Source: SZUA-309 sp965230005
GTDB taxonomy: Bacteria; Pseudomonadota; Gammaproteobacteria; Pseudomonadales; Azotimanducaceae
Length of the DNA stretch: 64,000 bases
Assembly: GCA_965230005.1 (NCBI GenBank)
Contig: OZ245934.1
Coordinates: 4,712,001 to 4,776,000, forward strand
Direction of reading: 5' to 3'
The position numbers and the translations under genes are program-made. Below are positions 1-8,561 of the stretch, in pieces. Below the pieces are notes generated by a model. That model was not told the DNA's origin. It saw nothing but the letters and a program-made list of their open reading frames with translations, and ran no database searches. Numbering within the stretch: position 1 is the first letter of the stretch; each line of letters starts with the position of its first letter.

Positions 1-447
1 CGGATCGCAGTTTTCCGGCAGCCTGGCGAGATTGTAGTCTGCCCAGGGAACCCGCAGCGCATCGGCGAGGGCGCCGCCCCAGTCTCCGCCCGTGGGTCCG
101 ATGCCATACATGGTGCCATTGGGGACCGCCTGACAGACCGAGGAGAAGTGCCGCCGGCAGCGGGGGCATTCGCCGCAACTTGGTTGGAAGGAAGCCAGCA
201 CGATATCTCCCGGCACTAGGCCGGTAACGTCATCCCCGATCTCTACGACTTCGGCCGTGAACTCGTGACCGAGGGCAAATTCGCCAGGAAAAGGGGAGCG
301 ACCGTCGACAATGCTGCGGTCCAGATCGCAGGCGGCCACGGCAAGCGGTCGCACGATCGCATCGGTGGCTGCTTCGAGCGCGGGACTGGGCAGCTCTCTC
401 CAGGCGAGTGGGTCGGCGGCGTTGCCGGTCGCGAACAATGCCTGCAT
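1..447 (-). CDS. Zinc-dependent alcohol dehydrogenase (MDR family), N-terminal part
   Basis: The 149 visible codons begin at an ATG whose complement is at 445-447 and run off the left edge, so the C-terminal part, including the Rossmann domain, is missing. The product is a medium-chain dehydrogenase/reductase that would oxidise an alcohol or reduce an aldehyde with NAD(P). Visible signatures are a Cys near residue 38 followed by Asp (CDLD), the catalytic-zinc motif GHEF near residue 59, and the structural-zinc cluster CGECPRC followed by a fourth Cys in FSSVCQ. The physiological substrate cannot be read from this part. The gene follows the LysR gene on the same strand, 96 bases downstream. 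Confidence 0.85.
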   Translation of the reverse strand, partial: MQALFATGNAADPLAWRELPSPALEAATDAIVRPLAVAACDLDRSIVDGRSPFPGEFALGHEFTAEVVEIGDDVTGLVPGDIVLASFQPSCGECPRCRRHFSSVCQAVPNGTMYGIGPTGGDWGGALADALRVPWADYNLARLPENCDP

Positions 448-543
448 CACGGGATCTTCCTCGTCCGTTTGAGATTGCAGGCACTATGGGTCGAGCAGCG
501 CTGACTCTACAAAAGGATCTTATGCACCCAGCATGCAGGACGT

Positions 544-1422
544 TCATTGCAGCGCATCACGGAGCCAGCCGATACATCGCCCGATCAGCGGGTTGGTCTG
601 CTGGAAGGGGGCGTAGACCGCGCAGGCGCATTGATCCTCGAGCGGCAGGGCGAGTTGACTCAATGCGCGCACCTTGCCCTCGCTGATCCAGCGCGCGAGA
701 TACGGCAGCACGCCCAGGCAGGCTCCCTCGTTACGCGCCACGGCAAGCATAGCGGCATGAAAACTATCGGTCTCCAGGCTGAAGCCGGGGGCCTCGCTGT
801 CTGGTGCGAACTCAGCGAGCCAGCGTTCCCAGCCCTGAAAGGGGCCGATCACCCGGATCAGCGGCTGCTGGAGCAGCCACCCGACGTCGTTCCCGGTGGT
901 GTCCGATCCCACGATCGGCACCAGTGCAACGTCGGCCAGCTTCTCCGCAGCGAAGCCCGGAAACCTTGCGCTGCTGGGACCGTAGCGGATCACGAGGTCC
1001 AGACGCTCGGCGGCGCTCACCTGCGTGAGGGCGTCGAGATCCGTGTGGGTGAAGATCCGGATTTCAGCGCCGGGGAGCGCCTGTCGCAGGGCGTTGATGT
1101 TCGGCGTGATGATTTCGTTGGCGAGAAAAGGGAAGGCGCCGATGTGCAGGCGGTTCGTGGTGGGCCGCGCAGCCGTGCTCGCGCGGCGAATGCTCTCGAA
1201 GCCCAGGGCGAGATCCGGCAGCAGATTCTGCCCTTCTTCCGTGAGCGCCACCTGACGCCGGCTGCGGCTGAAGAGCAGCGTGCCCAGATGCGCTTCGAGG
1301 TCGCGCACCTGATGGCTGATGGTGGACGGTGAAACGTTCAGCTCCTCTGCCGCAGCTTTGAAACTGCCGGTACGACCGGTGGCTTCGAAGGCCTGCAGCC
1401 AGTTGAGAGGAATGCGCTTCAT
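544..1422 (-). CDS. LysR-family transcriptional regulator (GcvA-like)
   Basis: A 292-residue protein of the usual LysR length. The N-terminal winged helix-turn-helix (about residues 1-65) carries the pattern LNWLQAFEATGRTGSFKAAA followed by LNVSPSTISHQV, typical of the GcvA/AmpR branch. The rest is a periplasmic-binding-like effector domain. It starts 40 bases from, and divergent to, the sulfatase-fold hydrolase gene at 1463, so that hydrolase is its most likely target; the downstream alcohol dehydrogenase is a second candidate. The effector is not recognisable. Confidence 0.9.
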   Translation of the reverse strand: MKRIPLNWLQAFEATGRTGSFKAAAEELNVSPSTISHQVRDLEAHLGTLLFSRSRRQVALTEEGQNLLPDLALGFESIRRASTAARPTTNRLHIGAFPFLANEIITPNINALRQALPGAEIRIFTHTDLDALTQVSAAERLDLVIRYGPSSARFPGFAAEKLADVALVPIVGSDTTGNDVGWLLQQPLIRVIGPFQGWERWLAEFAPDSEAPGFSLETDSFHAAMLAVARNEGACLGVLPYLARWISEGKVRALSQLALPLEDQCACAVYAPFQQTNPLIGRCIGWLRDALQ

Positions 1423-1462
1423 CGCCGCACTTTACCGCGAGTCGAACTAGACTAGAGCCCCC

Positions 1463-2989
1463 ATGAACGCTTCGCCGAACATCCTCTTCATCACCGCAGA
1501 CCAGTGGCGCGGCGATTGTCTCTCCGCGCTCAATCACCCCTGCGTGCGCACGCCACACCTCGATGCGCTTGCCGCAAGTGGCGTGCTCCTTGCCGCGCAC
1601 TATTGCCAGGCCGTACCCTGCGGCCCGAGCCGGGCGTCGCTGCACACGGGCCTCTACCTGATGAACCACCGTTCCGTGAGCAACGGCACACCCCTCGATC
1701 GACGCCACGTGAACTGGGCCCAGCGTCTCCGCGAGGCAGGTTACGACCCGGTGCTGTTCGGCTACACCGACACGAGTGCCGATCCTCGCGATTTTCCGGC
1801 CGAGGCGCCGGAGTTGCGGACTTACGAAGGTGTGCTGCCGGGTTTGACGGCGGAAGTGCTCCTGAACGAAAGCGACGTGGCCGCGTGGACAGACTGGCTC
1901 GCCGGGCAGGGCGTGCCTGTCCCGGAGCGCGGCTACGACCTTTATACGACCAAATCAGACCAGCTCGAGTGGGAGCAGGGCGGACCGGGTCCTGCACCGC
2001 TGGCGCTCAGCGCGGAGCATCACGACACCCGCTTTCTCACCGACTGCGCCATCGACTACATCAACCGGCAGTCGCAACCCTGGTGTGTCCATCTTTCGCT
2101 CCTGCGGCCGCACCCGCCGTGGATCGCCCCTGCGCCCTACAACCGCCTCTATCCACCAGACGAGATACCCGGCTTCTGTCGCGCCGCGACTGTGGAAGCG
2201 GAGGCTGCCCAGCATCCCTATCTCGCCTGGCAACTCGAGCAGCGTTACTACAACGCGCCGGTGGAAGATCGGCTTCGGCGCATGAAAGCCAGCTACTACG
2301 GGCTCATGACCGAAGTGGACGATAACGTTGGCCGCCTCGTCAGTGCGCTTAAGGCGAGCGGCGAATGGGACGACACCATCATCATCTTCACGGCCGACCA
2401 CGGCGAGCAAATGGGCGACCACTGGCTGCTCGGCAAGTGCGGCTACTTCGATCAGTCCTATCACGTGCCGATGATCCTTCGAGACCCGCGGGCGGCAGCC
2501 GACGCGAGCCGCGGAAGCGTACGCGCCGAGTTCACGGAGCACGTCGACGTGATGCCGACGCTCCTCGACTGGCTGGGGCTCGAGCCGAATCCGGAGATTG
2601 ACGGGAGATCGCTCCAGCCCCTGCTTCAGAACGCGGGGCGGCTGGAGCACTGGCGGGAGGCTGCGCACTGGGAGTTCGATTTCCGTGATCCGATCGACGG
2701 CAGCGCGGAAACCGCCCTCGGGCTACCGCAACATGCCTGCAATCTGGCGGTAATCCGCGATCGCCGCTTCAAATACGTGCACTTCGCCGGCTTGCCGCCG
2801 CTGCTGTTTGATCTGGAGGAAGACCCTCAGGAACTGAACAACCGGGCGGATGACCCCGGTCTGGCACCCATACGGCTCGAGTACGCCGAGCGGCTCCTCG
2901 CCTGGCGCGCCCGCCACCTCGACCAGACATTGACGCACGTGCGGCTCACCGCCGACGGTCCGGTAGCACGCCCAGCACCGCGCTGGTAG
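1463..2989 (+). CDS. Sulfatase-fold hydrolase, phosphonate monoester hydrolase-like
   Basis: A 508-residue member of the alkaline phosphatase superfamily, sulfatase branch. The N-terminal metal motif is ITADQWRGD. The formylglycine motif is CGPSR, with the nucleophile precursor at Cys53; a C-x-P-x-R motif means it needs a formylglycine-generating enzyme, which is not encoded in this window. Further metal residues are in FTADHGEQMGD. The context around Cys53 and the following MNHRS and NGTPLD segments resemble phosphonate monoester hydrolase/phosphodiesterase relatives more than classic arylsulfatases. No signal peptide is visible, which fits a cytoplasmic PMH-type enzyme. Actual substrate (sulfate ester, phosphonate monoester or phosphodiester) is inference. 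Confidence 0.85.
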   Translation: MNASPNILFITADQWRGDCLSALNHPCVRTPHLDALAASGVLLAAHYCQAVPCGPSRASLHTGLYLMNHRSVSNGTPLDRRHVNWAQRLREAGYDPVLFGYTDTSADPRDFPAEAPELRTYEGVLPGLTAEVLLNESDVAAWTDWLAGQGVPVPERGYDLYTTKSDQLEWEQGGPGPAPLALSAEHHDTRFLTDCAIDYINRQSQPWCVHLSLLRPHPPWIAPAPYNRLYPPDEIPGFCRAATVEAEAAQHPYLAWQLEQRYYNAPVEDRLRRMKASYYGLMTEVDDNVGRLVSALKASGEWDDTIIIFTADHGEQMGDHWLLGKCGYFDQSYHVPMILRDPRAAADASRGSVRAEFTEHVDVMPTLLDWLGLEPNPEIDGRSLQPLLQNAGRLEHWREAAHWEFDFRDPIDGSAETALGLPQHACNLAVIRDRRFKYVHFAGLPPLLFDLEEDPQELNNRADDPGLAPIRLEYAERLLAWRARHLDQTLTHVRLTADGPVARPAPRW

Positions 2990-3002
2990 GTGAGGTCGCG
3001 CC

Positions 3003-4487
3003 TTACTCTACTTTCATCATTCGAGAACCGTGATAGCGCACTGAGACAACCGCGCCGTCATCATTGCGCTCGAAGAACCAGCCCTCGCCGGGCCCCTCCT
3101 CGTCTTCCCGGATGCGCTGAAAGTGATCGTCCGCGACCTGCTCGAGCTTGCGCTGATTGGCGGACGGGTCGTCTGCGGGCAGTGACAGCACCACCAACTG
3201 CTCTTCCACCTGGACCACGGCAATCTCGCTGGCCCAGGGATCACTGTGATAAAGACCCGTATAGTCGGAAAAGTCCGCGGGCACTTCATCTGCCGTAGCT
3301 TGCGCAGTGGTGTCTGTGGCTTCCGCTTCCTCCGCCGCGGCCGTCAGTGCCGGTCGCAGCACCTTATAGATCCCATTGATCAGAGCGAAGGGATCCGTAC
3401 CGCTGGCGTTGGTGAGAACGATCACCGCCATGTTGTGCTTCGGCTGCAGGGCAAAGCCCGTGGTGTAGCCGGGGCAGCCACCGCCATGGGTCACGGTGGT
3501 GTCACCATCGGTGTTCGACACGTTGAAGCCGAGGCCCCAGGTGGTCTCCCAGTTCGGATCCACCCACTGCACCCGCTGCATCTCCCGCAGTGTGCTGGCC
3601 TTGAGCACTTCTTCGCCACCGTCCGCCAGCAGTTGCAGCTGCCAGGCGGCGAAGCTCGCCAGATCCCTGACGTTGGAGGTGAACCCCGCGGCCGGGACGA
3701 TCCCTGCCGTGTCGAAGGCTTCGACCCGTCGGCGATCGCCGCTCCGCTCGAGGGCGCTGTAGCCGAAGGCGAGCTCCCTGCCGTGCAGGTCTTCCGGGAA
3801 ATAGGGTCGGGTTTCCGTCAGCTCCAGGGGGTCCAGAATCTCTGCCTGAACCAGCTCCGCATAGGGCCTACCCGCGCGGGCGGCAGCGATTTCGCCAACC
3901 AGTGTCAGTGCCAGATTCGAGTACTGGAAGAAGGTCCCGGCCGGGTAGAGCGTCTCCTGCCCGCTGAGCCCTGCGATCAGTGCCTCGCGGGTGGGAAAGG
4001 GATAGTCCGGGTTCCAGTACATGCCAACCGCTTCCCTCGGCAGACCGGAGGAGTGGGTGAGCAGCGTCCGCACGGTGATAGGGCCGCTCTCCTCGTGGGC
4101 CTGCGGAAGGTCGAACCAGTCGAGATGCGAAGCGACCGGGTCGTCGAGCTGCAGTCGCCCCGCGTCACGCTGCTGCATGAGGGCGATGCTGGTGAAGAGT
4201 TTGGAGATGGAACAGATGCTGTAGAGCGTGTCGGCGGTGGCCGGCGTTTTTCTGCGCACGTTGGCATAGCCGTAGCCGGCTTCCCAGACGAGCTCTTCGC
4301 CATAAACCACGCCCACCGAGAGACCGGGCACCCGTTCGTAGATCTGATGTGCCTCCAGCCAGCGGTCCAGCAGGGCGATGCTGCCCTGGACTTTCTGGTG
4401 GCTGGAAAGCTCGGCTGCCTGCGCGGTGGTGATCCACAGGCAGAGCAATGCAAAACCGATAGCGCGACCTGATCCCTTCCTACTCAT
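3003..4487 (-). CDS. Secreted serine hydrolase of the beta-lactamase/class C esterase family
   Basis: The frame is open up to 4685, but that extension overlaps the end of the TonB receptor gene. The ATG at 4487 is chosen because GAGGAGAG lies just upstream of it and it begins a signal peptide (MSRKGSGRAIGFALLC, cleavage near AQA at residue 24). The mature enzyme has the three class C motifs: SxxK at Ser93-Lys96 (SISK), YSN at 189-191 and HGGG at 334. About 494 residues, longer than AmpC, with a C-terminal extension after the catalytic domain as in many periplasmic esterases, D-aminopeptidases and related enzymes. It lies downstream of a TonB receptor on the same strand. It should not be read as an antibiotic-resistance gene. 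Confidence 0.88.
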   Translation of the reverse strand: MSRKGSGRAIGFALLCLWITTAQAAELSSHQKVQGSIALLDRWLEAHQIYERVPGLSVGVVYGEELVWEAGYGYANVRRKTPATADTLYSICSISKLFTSIALMQQRDAGRLQLDDPVASHLDWFDLPQAHEESGPITVRTLLTHSSGLPREAVGMYWNPDYPFPTREALIAGLSGQETLYPAGTFFQYSNLALTLVGEIAAARAGRPYAELVQAEILDPLELTETRPYFPEDLHGRELAFGYSALERSGDRRRVEAFDTAGIVPAAGFTSNVRDLASFAAWQLQLLADGGEEVLKASTLREMQRVQWVDPNWETTWGLGFNVSNTDGDTTVTHGGGCPGYTTGFALQPKHNMAVIVLTNASGTDPFALINGIYKVLRPALTAAAEEAEATDTTAQATADEVPADFSDYTGLYHSDPWASEIAVVQVEEQLVVLSLPADDPSANQRKLEQVADDHFQRIREDEEGPGEGWFFERNDDGAVVSVRYHGSRMMKVE

Positions 4488-4581
4488 GATGACTCTCCTC
4501 AGCGAGCTGCTGAGGCTACTCTTCCCGGTGAGTAAGGGGTAGTGAGGGTTGGAGAGTGCTGGAGAGAGTGACTGGAGAGAG

Positions 4582-4611
4582 AAAAGATCCGGCGGACAGC
4601 TGTCCGCCGGA
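4582..4611 (-). terminator. Rho-independent terminator after the TonB receptor gene
   Basis: A perfect inverted repeat at 4588-4611 (TCCGGCGGACA and its complement around a GC centre) lies 20 bases past the stop of the TonB receptor gene. On the minus strand it is followed by TCTTTTC. This is the clearest intrinsic terminator in the window. It suggests the downstream serine hydrolase is transcribed separately or by read-through. Confidence 0.75.
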
Positions 4612-4630
4612 TGTTGGCCGATAGATCGGA

Positions 4631-7144
4631 TCAGAAGTTGTAAGCAGCCTCCAGGAAGATCTGGCTGCCACGTCTGAAGTTGCACTGCTGATCATCCCCG
4701 GTCGGGGGTCTGAAGGGTGCAGGTCCGCAGCCGGTGATGATCTGCTCATCGGTGAGGTTGGTCCCAATCAGGCTGAGCCGCCAGTTGTTGGCGATGTCCC
4801 TGAGCGAGATGTTCAGATCGAGGGTCTGATAGCTGTCCTGCACCAGGTCGCCCAGAGGATTGGTGATGGGATCGAAGGTTTCCAGCGTGGTCCCGCCAGC
4901 GATGTAGCTGTCCGAGAAGAAGACGTTCGGCATGACGCTGAGCCGCAAGGTCCGTCCAAGATTGATGTCCCAGACCATCGCGATGTTGCCCGAATAGGTG
5001 GGCGCTGCGCCGGAATCCCGACCGGTGAGATTCTCGCCGCCAGCCGTTTCGGCGCCCTCGGTCACTTCGGCATCCAGGAAGCCCCAGGCACCGAAGAAAC
5101 TCAAACCTTCAACCGGGGTAACCCAGGTGAAGTCGACGTCCAGGCCGCGGGTCCTCACCTCACCGGCGTTGAAGGTGTCGAAGCCGAAGACCTCCGGATT
5201 GAAGAGCTGCACCTGCTGGTCCCGGTACTCGTAGTTGAAGGCGGTCAGGTTCAGAACGACCGTTCCCTCGGCGAGCGTCGAACGCATGCCGAGCTCGAAA
5301 CCTTCGGAGGTTTCGGAATCGAAGCTCAGGGTATCGACTGCGGCCTGGCGCACTTCCGGATCATCGCTGTTCAGGTCTTCGAAGAGCTGCCCCGAGGTGG
5401 GAAGCGTGTTGTTGTCGACCCCGCCGGATTTAAAGCCCGACTTGTAGGCGCCGTAGAAGGACAGGTAGTCGTTGTGGATGTAGCGAAGCACCAGCTCAGG
5501 GTTCCAGTTGTCGTCCTCGAACTCGACGTCGGTGGTCTCGAAACCGCTGGGAACAGCGCCGAAGACGGCCGATACGATCGTGTGGACGTACGGGAAGCGG
5601 GCCACGGTGGACTTCTTCTCGTCGGTGTAGCGGATGCCGCCTGAGAGCTCCCACTTCTCGGTGATCGCCCAGTCGGCGGCCGCCAGGAACGAAGTGGCTT
5701 CTGCCTCGATGGGGCGATCGGCGAGCCAGTCGAAGGTGAAACCTGTAACGGGATCGGGGCCGAAGGGCGGTACGAGGAGGCTGGGATTGAAGGCGTTCTG
5801 CGACGTTCTATGACCGATGTCCCGGTCTTCCCAGAAAGCGGCCAGCTGGAAGTTGATGGGTCCGTCGAAATCGCTGAAGAGCCGCACTTCACTGGTGAAC
5901 TGCTCCAGGGTGTTTTCGAACGGTGCCACGAGGCCGGCTGGGCTGCCGTCCGGCAGTTGTCCGGTGGCGTTGAAGGAGTCGTTGTACTCGTTCTCCATGT
6001 CGACCCAGCCCAAAAGGACAGTCAGGTCGAAGTACTCGCCGAGACCGGCATCCACCTGCAGGCGGGTGAACCAGGTGTCCGTGTCGTTGTAGGCCTGGCT
6101 GATGTCGCTCCGGTTCTCGCCCGGTGAACCGTCGGGCACGCTGTTGATGCGTGCGTCTCCATCGAGGCCAATGAACTTGCTGTCGTTCAGGTCGCAGTCG
6201 TGGGTGGGCAGGAACAGGTCGTAGCCGGGGATTCCGCCGTTGGTCAGCGCACCACCCAGCAGCACGGACGGATCGGGACCGTCCACGCCGCAGAACATGT
6301 CGATCAGCCCGTTCAGCGCCTCTGACCGCTGGCGGTTGTAGTTCACCTTGAGGTCGGCTTCGAAGTTGTCCGTCGGCGCCCAGTTGAAGGTGAGCCGCGA
6401 CATCAGATTGGTCAGGCCGCGATCCGGGTTGATCGTCGAATCGGTATTGGCGACCTCCATGTACCGGTCGATGTCCTGGTATTCCGCGGCGAGTCTGACC
6501 CCGAGCGTGTCCGTAATGGGGCCAGAGACGAAGCCGCCGATGGTGGCCCCTTTCTCTTCGAGCTCGTAAGAGGTTCTGCCGCCGACAGTCCAGGTTTCCG
6601 TGGGTCCAGCGGACGTCACCGCCAGCACACCGGCAGAGGCGGCCTTACCGAAGTAGAGCGCTTGGGGCCCCTTCAGTACGGCCACCTGGTCGATGTCGAA
6701 GAAGGCGCTCTGCAGCAATCGCTGCGTGCTCACGGATATACCGTCGAAGTTCAGCGCGATGGCGGAATCAAAGGCGTTGGAAATGCTCGAAGAGCCGACG
6801 CCACGCAGGTTGATCTGGGCGCTCTGGCCTGAGCCACCGACGCTGACCTGCAGCGCAGGCACGCGGCTCTGCAGGTCCATCGGTTCATCGATGCGGAACA
6901 CATCGAGGGTTTCCCGGTCGACGGCCGTGATGGCCACGGGCACCTCCTGCAGAGACTCTTCGATGTTCCGGGCGGTCACCACAATTTCTTCGATCGCGTC
7001 TTCCGACGCAGCATCGTCATTGTCTGCGGCTTGCGCCCATAGAAGACCGGGTACCATCAGGGCGATCGCCCCGGAGAAACATGCAGACGCACGGACTGCC
7101 TGCGCGGCACGAGAACGTGCGCGCTCGATAATCTGAAAACTCAT
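4631..7144 (-). CDS. TonB-dependent outer membrane receptor
   Basis: An 837-residue protein with an N-terminal signal peptide ending near LLWAQA (residue 38), a TonB box-like IEEIVVTAR, a plug domain with the INLRGVGSS motif and the ILKGP-like VAVLKGPQALYFG motif, a long beta-barrel rich in alternating aromatic residues, and a terminal aromatic strand ending in AAYNF. The sequence type is that of the large receptors of marine gammaproteobacteria and sphingomonads that take up unknown organic ligands, rather than a siderophore receptor. It follows the PhnY-like oxygenase gene on the same strand with a 141-base gap, so its ligand could be connected with that enzyme; this is inference. Confidence 0.92.
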   Translation of the reverse strand: MSFQIIERARSRAAQAVRASACFSGAIALMVPGLLWAQAADNDDAASEDAIEEIVVTARNIEESLQEVPVAITAVDRETLDVFRIDEPMDLQSRVPALQVSVGGSGQSAQINLRGVGSSSISNAFDSAIALNFDGISVSTQRLLQSAFFDIDQVAVLKGPQALYFGKAASAGVLAVTSAGPTETWTVGGRTSYELEEKGATIGGFVSGPITDTLGVRLAAEYQDIDRYMEVANTDSTINPDRGLTNLMSRLTFNWAPTDNFEADLKVNYNRQRSEALNGLIDMFCGVDGPDPSVLLGGALTNGGIPGYDLFLPTHDCDLNDSKFIGLDGDARINSVPDGSPGENRSDISQAYNDTDTWFTRLQVDAGLGEYFDLTVLLGWVDMENEYNDSFNATGQLPDGSPAGLVAPFENTLEQFTSEVRLFSDFDGPINFQLAAFWEDRDIGHRTSQNAFNPSLLVPPFGPDPVTGFTFDWLADRPIEAEATSFLAAADWAITEKWELSGGIRYTDEKKSTVARFPYVHTIVSAVFGAVPSGFETTDVEFEDDNWNPELVLRYIHNDYLSFYGAYKSGFKSGGVDNNTLPTSGQLFEDLNSDDPEVRQAAVDTLSFDSETSEGFELGMRSTLAEGTVVLNLTAFNYEYRDQQVQLFNPEVFGFDTFNAGEVRTRGLDVDFTWVTPVEGLSFFGAWGFLDAEVTEGAETAGGENLTGRDSGAAPTYSGNIAMVWDINLGRTLRLSVMPNVFFSDSYIAGGTTLETFDPITNPLGDLVQDSYQTLDLNISLRDIANNWRLSLIGTNLTDEQIITGCGPAPFRPPTGDDQQCNFRRGSQIFLEAAYNF

Positions 7145-7285
7145 ATCCCCTCCATAAACCGCGATGCGGCTCTCTCCCGTTATTGGGCTCCCGTTACTGG
7201 GTTTTTGTGATCCCTTTCGTACTTCTCCCTAGCTTGGATCGTATGCGGTTCCGTTCGTCGAGTCGAGCCTCCGTTAGCGCGGTTT

Positions 7286-8059
7286 TCAGCGAATCGGATT
7301 GCCGACGTTGAACACGTCTGCATTGCCGTAGTCCCGCCCGGGCTCGCGCTCGACGTCCGGTGGAAAAACGGCCCGTTTCTTCGCGTAGTAGGCAAGCCGA
7401 TGATCACCCTCGGCAGCCCTGGCATAAGTGAGGTAGACGGCGCGCCTGGCCTCTGCGGAATGATTTGCACCAGAACGGTGCGGCAGAAAGGAATCGAAGA
7501 GCAGCAGGTCGCCTGGTTGCGTGGGCACGGGCATCCAATCCAGTTCGTTGGCAACTTGCGCTTCGATGGTGAGATCGGCAGCAAGCGGCAGGGTCTGCTT
7601 TGTACCGGGATGAGGCGCGATCTCGAGGCAGCCGTTCTCCGGCGTGGTGGCATCCACGCTCAGCATGGCGGTGATGTGCAGCGTCTGCGCGAAGGAGGTG
7701 AAGGCTGGCGCATCCTGATGCGCTTCGAAACCGGCGCCGCCGGGAAGCTTGAAGTTGATTTTCTCCTTGAAGAGGATTGCCCGTTCGCCGAGCAGCTCGC
7801 TGAGGAGCTCGAGCATCGCTGGACCGCACACGAGCTGTGTAAAGTCCCGGTGGTACTGGAGGAAATTCTCTACTCGACAGAGCTGCCGCTCATCGTCGGG
7901 ACCGGGCTCGAAGTACTTCATCCATTTCCCCGGTGTTTCTGGTCGTTCGGCAAGATCGTCGACCCACGTCCGCATGGGTTGTGTGTCGTCCAGATAGCCA
8001 GGGACCAGCAGCCAGCGCTGAGCACGCCAGAAGTTCAGTTGTTCAGCAGTCAGCCTCAT
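7286..8059 (-). CDS. Fe(II)/2-oxoglutarate oxygenase of the phytanoyl-CoA dioxygenase family, PhnY/TmpA-like
   Basis: A 257-residue cytoplasmic dioxygenase. The iron triad is visible as H114-Q-D116 in the context FEAHQDAPAF and His194 in LPHRSG; an Arg around 205-206 fits the 2-oxoglutarate carboxylate anchor. The stretch KEKINFKLPGG before the HxD motif is typical of the branch that includes the aminoethylphosphonate hydroxylases PhnY and TmpA. In that pathway the 1-hydroxy product is cleaved by an HD-domain oxygenase (PhnZ/TmpB), and a close match to the latter is encoded at 12001-12564. The family also hydroxylates many other substrates, so the phosphonate role is inferred mainly from the second gene. 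Confidence 0.82.
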   Translation of the reverse strand: MRLTAEQLNFWRAQRWLLVPGYLDDTQPMRTWVDDLAERPETPGKWMKYFEPGPDDERQLCRVENFLQYHRDFTQLVCGPAMLELLSELLGERAILFKEKINFKLPGGAGFEAHQDAPAFTSFAQTLHITAMLSVDATTPENGCLEIAPHPGTKQTLPLAADLTIEAQVANELDWMPVPTQPGDLLLFDSFLPHRSGANHSAEARRAVYLTYARAAEGDHRLAYYAKKRAVFPPDVEREPGRDYGNADVFNVGNPIR

Positions 8060-8174
8060 GCAGCTCCTGTTCGCGATTCGCTGCGGTTCGCGGGTTGGCC
8101 GCGTCTCTCGAGCGCCAAGATTCTGTCATGACGGTGGCGTTTACTGCCGTGGGGTTTTGTGGAGAATGCGTCCC

Positions 8175-8483
8175 ATGGCGAGAGTGATACAACATAACGT
8201 TTGTTTGAGGCTCGGCGCTGCGCTGTTCCTGCTGTCGCAGGTGGTCGTGACCGTGCTCACGATCGAGCATGCCTTTGAGCCCGAGCTGCACGAGTGTGAA
8301 GTATGCCTCGCCGCCCTGAACGATGAGCAGGACGGGCTCACGCACGAGATTGCGCCCTCTACACGCCTGTTCAGCGCGAAAGACGCCCGCCGTGCTGTCG
8401 TTCTGACACCGGCACTCGTCCAATATTCCTTTGAACTTCGACCACCACCGACCGGCCCTCCTGGTTACTGGCGCTTCAGCTAG
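8175..8483 (+). CDS. Small secreted or membrane-anchored Cys/His protein
   Basis: About 102 residues with a hydrophobic N-terminal segment (LRLGAALFLLSQVVVTVL, about residues 12-29), then a short extramembrane part containing HAFEPELHECEVC, a cluster of His and Cys that could bind metal, and a Pro-rich end. Upstream ATGs exist in frame (8058, 8166); 8175 is chosen because GGAG sits about 10 bases before it. It is 78 bases ahead of a TonB receptor and resembles in architecture the small His/Cys (DUF2946-like) proteins often found next to metal receptors. A Zur-box-like sequence overlaps codons 3-10, so an alternative start at TTG 8205 cannot be excluded. Function unknown. Confidence 0.6.
   Translation: MARVIQHNVCLRLGAALFLLSQVVVTVLTIEHAFEPELHECEVCLAALNDEQDGLTHEIAPSTRLFSAKDARRAVVLTPALVQYSFELRPPPTGPPGYWRFS
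8181..8203. promoter_or_regulatory. Zur-box-like sequence
   Basis: The core TGATACAACATAACG at 8185-8199 matches the Zur palindrome core TGTTATAnTATAACA at 10 of 14 positions and shares TGATA-N4-ATAAC with the stronger sites at 48354 and 22081. It is very AT-rich against its surroundings. Its position within the predicted start of the small Cys/His gene is a weakness: either that gene begins further downstream or the resemblance is accidental. Confidence 0.4.
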
Positions 8484-8561
8484 CGCTGCATCGTCTCCCG
8501 TGCGTGACGCCCACCCGGTTGGCTGTGGCACGTGCGGACCTTGAAATTACTGGTCGGAATC

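Noticed and set aside
3246..4472. A 408-codon open frame opposite the serine hydrolase gene
   Set aside because: It is an antisense shadow of a gene with three intact catalytic motifs; its product has no recognisable domain and is Arg/Gly/His-rich, as high-GC antisense frames are.
3003..4487. Antibiotic-resistance beta-lactamase
   Set aside because: The SxxK, YSN and HxG motifs define the whole class C-like esterase family; the long C-terminal extension and receptor context fit a periplasmic esterase or peptidase.
8532..8561. GTG 8532 as start of the second TonB receptor
   Set aside because: ATG 8562 gives a normal signal peptide, whereas the longer form adds a second hydrophobic leader without a ribosome binding site.
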